A stretch of 42,644 nt of DNA from Nymphaea colorata. Taxonomy: Eukaryota > Streptophyta > Magnoliopsida > Nymphaeales > Nymphaeaceae. The position numbers and the translations under genes are program-made. Where the stretch lies: NCBI RefSeq assembly GCF_008831285.2, contig NW_022204746.1, forward strand, positions 1 through 42,644, read 5' to 3'. The notes under the pieces are model-generated. The model was given only the letters and a program-made list of their open reading frames with translations, was not told where the DNA came from and searched no databases. This document shows, in pieces, positions 1 through 9,771 of this stretch (within the stretch, counting starts at the first letter, position 1; every line of letters begins with the position of its first letter).

Positions 1-487
1 GTGTGTAGGATCACGATACACAAAGACAAAGGGATTCTAAGGATGTCTATACCGTGTAACAAGGTAGGAAAAAAGTATCACAGTCAATAAGCGTTTGTCA
101 ATTAAATTGCAAATGCTTCATATACATCTAAATCTGCATTAGCAGAGAGAAGGTTTTCAGACGGTTTAGAATTTCATCTAAGGTGATGATAGTGCCAGAA
201 GATCAGCAGAACTAACCAGCGTTATGCTTATACAGCGGCAAGCATTTATAATCATAGGAAAGTACGGGGATACTTACATGGGTAACTGTATTTAGGAGTT
301 CATCACCACAGCTAGCACACATGGATGGTAGACCCTATCCATGCTGTTACAAAAGAGTTACAAGGTTACAGCTTTGCTTTTTTTCGGCCGTCTTCATACA
401 AGATGGAGGTACTCAACAATTATTTACCACTTCTGAAATGGCAGAGAGGAGTGATCGTTTTGTATAAAAAGTTCGACCAGGTTCTTC
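1..487. other. Downstream flank / probable 3' UTR of the PCH1-like gene
   Basis: AT-rich sequence just past the stop codon of the minus-strand PCH1-like gene. The only open frames are short and unlike any family I know. The 3' UTR of that gene probably occupies part of it. I see nothing else. Confidence 0.5.
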
Positions 488-3400
488 TCAATAACTTTTG
501 GTCTTCCAAACAACAAAGGGGCCCATCCTCCTGAACTCACATGGCCTGAAATTGGTTAATGCCTTCCCCATCAAGGCCATGGCCCCCAGGCTAGGAAACT
601 CCTTGCCCTGCAATTCAATTATGGATACTTTTGAGCATTCTGGCTCACAGATAACCTCCGCAGAGCCTATCTGGATGCCTCCACCTTTGGCAGAACGCCA
701 CCTCTGGATCCAGGGATCAGACAGGATATCCTTACTTTCCCTCATTAAGTCAACAGCTGATCGGCGGTGCCTTGGCAAGATCACTGTCTCAACCAACTGG
801 TGCTGCTGCTTCTCAATGCATGCGGTGGAGAGTTCAGACTTTGAGATAGATCTACCGTAGTTGAAGACCTTACTGAAAAGTTTAATTTTTTTATCATGAG
901 AAGAAATATCTCCATCGACCGATCTCTTGGTGCCAAACGCTTCTAAATGGCTACGTTTGAGACGTTTAACCCATCTGCTGCTCGGGCGTTGATCTGGATG
1001 GCTGAAGTCTGATTGTGAAGGGTCAGGTTGATCTGCATGTGCGGGGAGGTCTTCTGCATCCAAGCTCTGTGTTCTTGATGCACACATTTCTTTCCTGTCC
1101 TCACACGCATGCATGGCTGAGCACGAAGGTGAAACATTACTTTTGCTCGGTTTCTTTCTTGGGAAAGTAGTCCTTTCCAGAGGATCACATGAGGTCCCAG
1201 CTTCCACATTGTCCTGTTGATTCAATAGAGATTGTCAATGGCATCATTTTCAATTGGACTTGGCTCCTTGTGGCTAAAACGTGATTCTATTAAAGAATCG
1301 GATGCTCACCACAAAATAAGGAAACTTGAACTGCCTAACCATTAGAATGTCAATTAAATATTCGCCCTTTAACAACCATTATTGGACAAACCGCCTGTTC
1401 GTTTTGAAATCCTTAAGCATGCAAGCATTTACAGAAAAGACGTGCAAAAACAAAAATAGCACGGATTAGTGACACGCAATCATAGTTAAGCTCTCTGCAG
1501 ATATGTTTAGGTTTTTCACGAGTTTGACACCCATGGAAGAAACAGGGAACCTCAGTTAGATTTCATATTGAAGAACATGCATCACCTATTTATATTCAAT
1601 TGAAAAAAGTACTATTTATATACTCAAAACCTACCCTTTGATTGGAGTACAGGATATCGAATGAAGCCATGAAATGGCCACAAGGCATTTACTAAATCAA
1701 AAAGGAAAAAGAAAGGCCACGTTCATTGATTCAGTGGCGTCCTAACTACAGTACCATATTTCTACTTTCCTTATTGTTGTTGTAACCACATGACAGTGAA
1801 ATTCACTCTTCATCAGCTTGTGTACAGCAAAAATTACCAAACACAATAAGAAATAATTTCAAGTGACTGAATCGCACCTTATTAACGGCAGTCAAAGCCA
1901 GACCTACAAAACATGAGGCAGAGAACAATTTATCAGAATCCTGTTCATGGAAAATCGCCATTGAATAATTCAACAACATAAAAATCTGTAAAGCCAATCT
2001 GAAAGAATTAGCCATAGAAGTATACCTTTACCAAAGCCTTTGGACATGACAAGGTTTAAATCTAGCGGTTCAGTCTCAGATGACGATTCATGCTTCACAT
2101 TAACAGAACTAGCTTGGGCAGTACAGTGAACTAGACAAGCCATTTCCTCAACACTAGCAGCATTCCTTTTCCATGCAAAATTATCCTTGGAGACCAGCTG
2201 TGAGGGGGTTTGCCCAAGGGAAGCTTCAAAACCACTAGTCTCAGTATGAACCTCATTATTATTCATAGACTTTAGATAAGATGCTCTGGCCTGTTGAATG
2301 GTTGATGTCTCTGCTGCAATGTCACTGGATCTGTAACAATGTCCATGTGTGTCTTCATTCAGCAGACCAGCCCTAGCAGCCCTGCAGGAAGTAAGTTTCA
2401 TCCGCGTGTCTTTCCTATCACAGGGACAAAAGGCAGGAGACACGCCAAATAATCGAAGAAAAGAATTCTGGTCAATCTTTGCATCAACTGATGACCTTTT
2501 AATGAGGCGGTCTTCCTTAGAAAAAGCCATGTCTGTCTTCTTCGTAATAAGAAAATGATGAGTGGTTTTCGAAAATTTTGAGGGTCCACCAGGAACTCCC
2601 TCTACTTTATCCACAGTAGTGCAAACCCTTACTGTCTCCAGACCATGAAGAGAGCAAGCCGGCAGTGCATTTGAAACAGTTGTATCTGGTAGTTCTGCAA
2701 TTTTGGCATCCTTAGGCATGCTTGTTTTGCCAGCTGTGAACTCCATATCAGAAAAGTTCAGCTTGAGCTTACCTTCACCTCTTGAAAAAAGAAAATCGCC
2801 CAGGATTGGACTAGTAAATTTTTTTTCAGTACCACTGTTTCCCTCATTGGCTGTTGCTGCCGTGCATATCCGCTTTCCAGAATCAAGAAAAGTGAAACAG
2901 CAGCCATGTTGACACTGTTTATTCTCACAGTCACATTGTTTATTCTTACAAAGAGCTGAATGAGTGCATGAAATATGACTGCTGTGGGTTTCTGTGAAGT
3001 TACATTGGCTCTTTCCATCTTTGCTGCATATAGAAGGACGCAAACTTGAAGTGTTACACTTAAATTCTGGCTTACCATGTTTTGGACCAACTGAAGCTGA
3101 CTCGATAAACTCATACCTGTCCAACTTCGAATCAGACATATTATAGTTTTCACTTTCATGCTTTGCTTTCAACACTTGGCTGGACTGATCTTCCAGATCT
3201 TCGAATTGACCGTTACATGCTTTGGACACATTTGATTCTTGTCCACTACATTCTCTCACTGCCAAAGGCCATGTCTTAGTCTTACATGCTGCAATGGTGC
3301 CAAAAGATGTATCTGTTGCATGAGGTGGAGAAGATGCACTAGAAGCAGCTCCCGGATCAGTCGTCTTCTGGCAGCCCTTGAGTACTTTGTATAACATAGG

Positions 3401-3976
3401 AGGCTGAGTGTCTAAGAAAACAAAATTTGCAGTAGATGAAGGAAAAAGGAGTGGAGATACGCCATGCGTAGAAATTTTACGCTGACCATCAGAATCGCGT
3501 GGCTGCTTGAAGGCTGGTGACTGATTCACTAACAGTAGCTTAGGTTGAGGGGGAAGAGTCGTGGTTTTAGGACCCCTACCGACAAGGTCACATAATTTTT
3601 CCATTCCCTTACTCTTGATGGACCGAGCCACTATGCATTCACCAGGCAGAAGAAGGCTGGGCCTTAGCTCTACAAATTCCTCTTCATCTTTCTGTATGTC
3701 CTGTTCGTCGTCTTTGCTAGCAGGCCTATCTGCTTCACAAGTTCCAGACTTACTGCAGTGTGGTCCTTGAGGCAGATTTTCAACAGAAGTTTGCTTTGAT
3801 CTCCCGCTAGGAGTTGGCAACTTTGAGATGTCCTGTGATCCGTTCTCCGTGCTTGATGGCTTCCAATGAGCAAGCCACGGCAACTCCGAGAGATGTGTTG
3901 ATTCTCTAGAATTTACTCCATCAGATTTGTGAGGCGTCATCTTGTTGGACTCGGAATCGTTTATAAAATGTTCCAT
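488..3976 (-). CDS. PCH1: PCH1/PCHL-like phytochrome photobody regulator (annotated in many plants as 'F-box protein At2g16365-like')
   Basis: Three coding exons on the minus strand: 3976-2026, 1903-1878 (26 nt) and 1213-488, giving 900 residues plus stop. Direct joining of the two large exons fails in phase (phase 1 to phase 0); the microexon, bounded by AG and GT, restores it. Visible motifs: ELPWLAHW near residues 31-38; a Cys-rich stretch at 337-371 with eight Cys; a basic RWVKRLKRSH segment near 739-748; DPWIQRW near 825-831; and MALMGKALTNFRPCEF near 871-886. I recognise the last three as the conserved C-terminal region of the PCH1/PCHL family. In Arabidopsis these nuclear proteins bind phyB and prolong photobodies, restraining hypocotyl growth in an evening-phased way. 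The middle is Ser/Lys-rich and looks disordered. No real F-box is visible. Family assignment is from memory of motifs; the exon structure is read directly. Confidence 0.7.
1878..1903 (-). other. PCH1: 26-nt coding microexon of the PCH1-like gene
   Basis: On the minus strand the segment follows a T-rich acceptor ending in TTTTGTAG and precedes a GTGCGA donor. Its 26 nt convert phase 1 to phase 0 and encode GLALTAVNK together with the split codon. This links the SKGFGK end of exon 1 to DNVEAG of exon 3. Confidence 0.75.
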
Positions 3977-4928
3977 TCTTTAAAACGGAAAATTCTCAAG
4001 CACCTTAACTAATATTTGGTAGCAATTGGCTGCTTGGCTTCCAATTTATCAAGCAGAAACCTGGATGAGGTTTGACTAGACTTCAAAGATCATGCTTCCC
4101 AGATGCAGACCAGAGTTTTTAGCTACTGGGATGGTATCTTATCTTCCACTGGCATAATCAAGGGGAAGACATGGGAAGAAAATGGAAGATTTTTGGGCAG
4201 CTGCACTCTGGTGATCAAAATAGCCTTCGCTTTGAGAACATTTGCATCAATAAGAATAATCCCTGTAAATGAGCAGAAGAAATTCGCTTGGTTAAAAGTG
4301 GATTTGAAGAACATGCACCATTAAAGGGACCACTCTCTGGAATATGAACATCCACGGAAACGTTCCAAGCAACCACCTCAGAAGAAAGAAGCCCCCACTC
4401 ACATGGTAAAAGCAGTAACGCGAAAGGATCAGTTCCCGAAAGCAAATAGTGCCAAACATAAAAAAGAAAAAAGAAAAAAAAAGAACCAGAAGGAAGGCCG
4501 GCAGATGACACTAATATTTCGTGTTTTCAGTGAAAGCTATCTAGAGCAAAGGTAGTCTATCACCACATCTTCGAGGATGATACACATGTCGATCCCTGAT
4601 TCTGTGCTCGGTGACATTACATCGAGAACTTTGAGAACGAGATAACAACAAAGAGTTGGCTTTTCATTCTCCCGTTCTTGTGTCTCCCATGTCATCAACT
4701 TAGCTACAATTGAGAGATTCCATGGGCACACAAGTGACCTCGGAAGTTCGAGAGTTCGCACCCATCAGCAGAATTGTTGAAGAAGAAAAGCAAGGAGAAA
4801 GGACGAGCAACAAAACAGAGTCGTGCTCTAGGGGAGGAAAGCGTAATTAGTTCACAACCCTGCAGCTTACTATGTCCAATTCCACCACCAGAGGGAGGAA
4901 GCGAAGGTGCGAGTCGGCGTGCATATCA

Positions 4929-4960
<32 letters not shown>

Positions 4961-5704
4961 CCTGAAAGGGATCAAGCCGTCCGACAGGAAGAAGATGACC
5001 ACGAGGAATCACCACCACCACCAACAGCAGCAGAAGAAGGGAACGAAAGGGAAAATCATAATCTCAGGAGATTGGAAGAAGCAGGAGCAGGTAGAACCAA
5101 CAAAGGCGGGGAAGACACAGGTGGAAGGAGAAAGCGCCTGCGACCACGAACCACCGAATCTACGGCGCCTCTAAGCTCGGGGGGAGCGAGAGAGAGAGAG
5201 GCGATCACAAAAAGCGAGTGGGGGGAATGGTTGAGGCAGAAGGGAGGAGCACAGATCCTTTCTCCACCTTCTCTTGTTGCACTTTTCCTCCTGCTTTCCA
5301 CCCTTTTCCCCACCTCATCTTGTCCTCTCTCCCTCCTGCGTCCTCCTCATTACTTCCCAGTCACCTCCTCCATCTATCCACCCATTCCTTCCTACCGCCC
5401 TCTTTTCACAAATCTCGTTGGCAACCATCCTCTTGCTTACCTTCTCCCCCACCGAGTACCCCATCTTTTTTCCACTTTCATTTCTCCACGTCGAACCTTG
5501 CACGGACAACTGTTAAGTCCTGCCTCTTACAACCTGTCTCTTCTGGAGTCATCAGTAACGACGCAACCCTACAGTGTTCTTATCACTGTATTCATCTCTT
5601 AACAAATTTCCTTCTCAATCTGTGCGATCATGAGATGTTGCATTCTTCACCTCTTTCAAATGGAAATTTTCAGTATCTTTTGATAATCAGAAAACAATGA
5701 GTTC
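3977..5704. other. 5' leader / proximal promoter region of the PCH1-like gene
   Basis: Upstream of the minus-strand start codon at 3976. It holds a purine-rich stretch on the plus strand (about 4770-5215) and a pyrimidine-rich stretch (about 5260-5480). Open frames here are low-complexity and overlap each other on both strands, so I do not call genes. The transcription start and any 5' UTR intron cannot be fixed from sequence alone. Confidence 0.45.
4931..4960. repeat. (GA)n microsatellite
   Basis: Near-perfect GA repeat with one GG interruption, inside the purine-rich region upstream of the PCH1-like gene. On the sense strand of that gene it would be a CT-rich tract, common in plant 5' leaders. 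Confidence 0.9.
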
Positions 5705-5713
5705 AGATATTTT
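5705..5713 (-). promoter_or_regulatory. Evening element
   Basis: The minus strand reads AAAATATCT, the exact clock evening element, about 1.7 kb upstream of the PCH1-like start codon and in that gene's orientation. A 9-bp match alone is weak; a second copy 690 bp further upstream makes it more notable. Confidence 0.4.
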
Positions 5714-6224
5714 CATTATTCATTTCCCTAAGTTGTTACGGGAAACCAGGAGTTCCATGACATTGAGGTTCTAATTGGAGCTAAGTCGCCCTGACTGCCT
5801 CACCACAAGCATGGCGTTCCACGAAGCCACTCTCTTGATGGTAGCAGAACCCCAGTTCTCTCTTATTCTCCAATATGTTCATGCTTGCTATTGGTGAAGA
5901 AAGTGAGAAAGCTTTCCTTGGACACAACTTCTGATCATTTTTGTACCATATGTTGATTGATAGCAAGGCTCTTTTCATGCATGAAATGGATCACACGGAT
6001 ACACAGTGCTCTAAAACATCCAACTTCGAAGATTTGAAATTGAAGAAAAAGGTGACCACCTATTGTAAATAGCTAAAAATGGTGTGTATTTCTTGAAAAA
6101 AAAGTTTATTAAAGAAAAGAGGGAGATAATGCAAGTGGGACGAAAATGCCCTGGAAGTGGGTGGCAACTAAGTTTGAGATAAATATCTACAAGGGCATCG
6201 TACGTAAATTCCTTATCCTCCAAT

Positions 6225-6243
6225 CACGTGCATGGGTGGGACC
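6225..6243. promoter_or_regulatory. G-box next to a TCP-type site
   Basis: A palindromic CACGTG at 6225-6230 is followed five bases later by GTGGGACC (6236-6243), whose complement GGTCCCAC fits the class I TCP consensus GGNCCCAC. G-boxes bind bHLH (PIF) and bZIP (HY5) factors. Assignment to the PCH1-like gene rests only on position. Confidence 0.35.
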
Positions 6244-6395
6244 CGCTTTTCCCCGGTTCTCCTCGAGCCAATAGTTCGAGAGCACACAGATGCCAATTTG
6301 CCAAAGCCAAACCAAAAAGAGAAGATGGGACCCGCTTTTGGCCTCCTATCCTATGCCCTTTTTAGGGCTTCCTCATCCTTCAAAAATATGGTGCC

Positions 6396-6404
6396 AGATA
6401 TTTT
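6396..6404 (-). promoter_or_regulatory. Evening element (second copy)
   Basis: An exact AAAATATCT on the minus strand, about 2.4 kb upstream of the PCH1-like start codon and about 165 bp beyond the G-box/TCP pair. Confidence 0.4.
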
Positions 6405-6565
6405 TGAGTTCTCCAGGAGGAAGGTTGCACCGTAATAACACAGTAAAGGCAAGGGCATCTTGGTTTTTCCAAATTTCAGAAAAGCGAAAAATAATTATGT
6501 AAAAGTGTATTTTTCACCAGAGCTGTCGATCTCTTGTACAACGACAATTCGATAAAGGGATCTAG

Positions 6566-6599
6566 CTTTTTCTTTTTCTTTTTCTTTTTCTTTTTCTTT
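6566..6599. repeat. (CTTTTT)n hexamer repeat
   Basis: About five and a half near-perfect CTTTTT units in tandem, in intergenic DNA. Confidence 0.9.
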
Positions 6600-9349
6600 G
6601 GCCGGATGAATGTGGTGACTTGATCTTTGTTTGTAGCTGCATATCACATTTTTTGTGGTTTTGAGATACTCGCTTTTGCTTTTATTTTGTGGTTTGAGAT
6701 GCTCTACTAAGGAATAGACTTGAGCTTGGACCTTAATAAGAGATACAAGTTAGGATAACTGAGATTCTATACTTTTCAAATACTTGAAGGTTCGCGCGAG
6801 TTGTCCTCACCAAATGAGGAAAAAAATGGCGAAGAGTCTGCTTGTCGTGCTTATCAACAAGCAAAAATTGTTAAATATTTTGGTCCTTGGATCAAGTCTA
6901 GCTCCTTTGATGAGTAGAAACAAAATATATATGCAAATCAATATCTCTGTATACACCATAATCTTAACTGCGTTAACAAGTAAATGTAGCTTCCTTACAG
7001 TTTGTCAACTTTGTCTTCGGATCTGCACATTTGTCTGCTTATGGTGAAAGATTCTTGTCTATACTGGACTTAAACTTCCCAAGCTCCACAGAATGTGAGC
7101 CTGAGCTTGGAGAAAGAAGCAGCAGCAAAGCCACTCAGTTGCTGATAAGGTTAAGGCACTGTGAAGAGTGGTAAATGAAAGCTGAATAAGGATTACAACA
7201 GTTCAACAAGTATTCAATTATCAATTAATGGCTTCTGCATGGCAGATTAATTGATTACAACAGTTCAAGAAGTATTCAACTATCAATTAATGGCTTCTGC
7301 ATGGCAGATTCATTAGTGTACAGTTTAGGACTAAGGAATTAGAAGACTTGAAAAAAAAAAAAAACTTGCCGACAGTGAAGACAGAGTGCGCGAGGAGGAC
7401 ATGGTTCTTGTAAGCAATTAGTGAACAATCACATAAAGAGCGCAAGGCGGACGTAGGTTAGACATACAAATGGAGAATTAATTAAGCGAAACGAAGATCT
7501 GGTAATTAAATCAGTTAAGTATTGATCAGTTCCTTCTCTGTCATGGAAAATACTTTGCAGTTGGCAGGCGCTCTACTGTTATGTATTGAAAGAAAAGAGC
7601 CGGACCACACTTGACCTGATGAGTGTGGTGCGGTCGTGGGAACGCGAGTCTGCCATTAAGTGATTAATTCTGATACTGGTACATGTTTCCAATGGGTGCT
7701 ATTGAAGGCACCGCCATGAGCTCAGACTGTTGGCCGGCGGCCGCAACTCTCCGTTTGTTTTTCATGTGCAGCGGCACCAGGAAGTCAACCAAATGAAGAC
7801 AATACCAGCTGCTTTAAAGAGATGGGCCCTCTGGCCATGCGTCGCCGCTTTGGTCGCATCATCTTATGACGATCGAGCGGCCAGCTGCTTGGTATTTCTC
7901 TCTGTATTTTTCTCAAAGCATGCCTGGCAACAACATTAATTTGTTCATGTTCAAAACTGACAATGATTACACATGATTGCAATTCTCCTGTCCATTTGCG
8001 ATGAGGAGAATCTAAATGGTGGAGGTTTTATTGCCGGAAAAAGGGCATCACCGGCCATCGTAACCGGTGAACAGAGGGAGAAATATCGGAAACTTTTGTG
8101 GGCAGATTGTCAAAGCCCCCGAATCTTAAAGATCTGAAATCACCTCAGATCTAAGATAAGAAGGAACGAAATTCAAATTGGCCAAGTCAATCTTTCTTCT
8201 TGTTTGTGATCATTTTGAATGAATAAGTTTAGAACTTTTTTTTCCGGAGTTCACGTGAGAATCAATCCTTGAGATGGATGTAGGAATTCTGGACCACACG
8301 CTTCTGCTCAAAGGGCACGTCTACTCGCACCGTACTCGGCTGACAGATCCGCGGCAGCTGGGTTGTAATGCTAGACTGGGAACTTCCCCTCGGAGAAGCT
8401 CAGTTGCTCGAGAGCAACCTTCACGAATTAACTGTAAGTTTCAATTGAACACGGGTAATGGAAAGAACCATAATTCTTCCTCTTTTGTCTCGCCCTCCAT
8501 GTTTGAAAAATGTTTTACTCTATTTGCTTCTATATCAAATTCCTTCGTCATTGAATTTTCCTTCAAGTCTCCATCTAATTCTCGAGCATCTGAGCTCCAG
8601 CATGACAGTCGTCCACAGAATAAGTTCCTGATCCTCTGCCGTTGCATGGGTGCTCGTAAAAATGTTGGAGTTCGTGATATTTGTCCTTGAACATAAACTA
8701 CAAACAAGGAACAAAGTCATATATGTTCATCTGCATAAAGGGTGAACATGTTATTTTCTTGCTCCGCCTGTTTATATGAATACAAATGGAAATGATCTCT
8801 TGTTCAGCTATTTTGGTCAATGAGCAGATTGTAGAAGAGCTTTGAGAAAGCCCAATAAAATTAACCAGTATATATGCTATTCCGCTTGGTATTTAAACTA
8901 AATCCTGAATGCTTCCAAAATTGAGATCAAGCCACTTGATGTTATAAATTTGCAAAATAAGAACCACAGGAAAGTGAATGATGATCATGGTGGCATTTCT
9001 TACTGGTAATTGAAAGCACGGGAGGCATGATATCCACTCATGTTATTACTGGAATCATCAGTAAAAATACAAAAAGTATTATGAGGTCTTTCTGTTTCCA
9101 ACAGTTTGCATCTAACTAAGAGAAGTATGAGAAGAACTTCAACTAACAAGAAGAAGAAGGGGAACAAATATAACAAAATTGCGAAATGGAAAAATCACCA
9201 CTGAAGGTGAGCCGACCTGGAGGCCTTAAATCAAGTCTCAATCCTGTCATTCTGTCGTCTTGAGCTTAGTGGCCAAAGCTCCCTGTTGTGGAAACAGACG
9301 GAAGCCAAGTTTCCGGCTGCCCAGGCAAACTGGGTAGGCGCTACGCAAC
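6600..9349. other. Intergenic, no supported gene
   Basis: AT-rich DNA between the PCH1-like upstream region and the small-protein gene. Apart from the 62-bp-period duplication at 7191 and short low-quality open frames (for example 8274-8690, plus), I see nothing that can be assigned. Confidence 0.5.
7191..7310. repeat. Tandem duplication, 62-bp period
   Basis: Two copies of a 58-bp segment, 7191-7248 and 7253-7310, differ at about two positions and are separated by AATT. The high identity suggests a recent duplication. Each copy contains TTAATGGCTTCTGCATGGCA. No coding role is evident. Confidence 0.9.
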
Positions 9350-9667
9350 TCACAGCCTGAAAATACGGAACAGACGCGCGCAGCCGCCGGTCTTCGGCCC
9401 GTTCCTCAGCCGCTGGAATCTCCTTCTTCGGTGTGGCGGCCATGGCATCCTGCTGAGCACCACTCGGGGAAGCCTCCTTAGCGACCGCGCCTTCACGGAG
9501 ATGGCCCCGCCAAGGCCAAAGAGAAGGAGCTTCAGTCGCTCCCTGATCCCCTTCTTCCGGTGGAACCTGTAACTTCTAAGGAACACCCTCCGCTTCTCGA
9601 GGTAGCAGCCACCGTGGAACCAGTTATCCGTGACCGCCTCCTCGTCGGAGCCCGGCCTACCGCCCAT
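9350..9667 (-). CDS. Small basic plant protein of unknown function
   Basis: A single-exon frame of 105 residues on the minus strand, more GC-rich than the surrounding DNA. An acidic N-terminus with NWFHGGCYLEKRRVFLRSY is followed by a strongly Arg/Lys-rich body: KKGIRERLK, a short hydrophobic LLLFGLGG, then RSLRRLPRVVLSR and RRRRFQRLR. The layout 'CYLEKR-FLRSY-F-RKK-RLK' resembles an uncharacterised family of small plant proteins I have seen, but I cannot name a function. There is no Cys-rich or catalytic motif and no secretion signal. An out-of-frame ATG lies just upstream. The call rests on amino-acid pattern and length, and could be wrong. Confidence 0.5.
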   Translation of the reverse strand: MGGRPGSDEEAVTDNWFHGGCYLEKRRVFLRSYRFHRKKGIRERLKLLLFGLGGAISVKARSLRRLPRVVLSRMPWPPHRRRRFQRLRNGPKTGGCARLFRIFRL

Positions 9668-9728
9668 CCCATACCCCCCGGCCGTTGGGCCGTAGAAGCG
9701 TCACGTTTCCAGCATCATCCATCCCCAA

Positions 9729-9771
<43 letters not shown>
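9729..9771. repeat. Compound (GT)n(GA)n microsatellite
   Basis: An uninterrupted GT run passes directly into a GA run. It starts about 60 bp upstream of the small minus-strand gene, so it probably lies in its leader or promoter. Confidence 0.95.

Noticed and set aside
1214-2025. Single intron joining the two large PCH1-like exons directly
   Set aside because: Phases do not match (1 to 0); the microexon at 1878-1903 explains the join without inventing a frameshift.
4907-5602. 231-residue plus-strand open frame beginning in GA repeats, and overlapping frames to 5700
   Set aside because: Low-complexity purine- then pyrimidine-rich sequence open on several frames and both strands; no domain. 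Fits a leader or promoter of the minus-strand gene.
8274-8690. 138-residue plus-strand open frame
   Set aside because: No recognisable motif, AT-rich second half, and overlapping open frames on the other strand.
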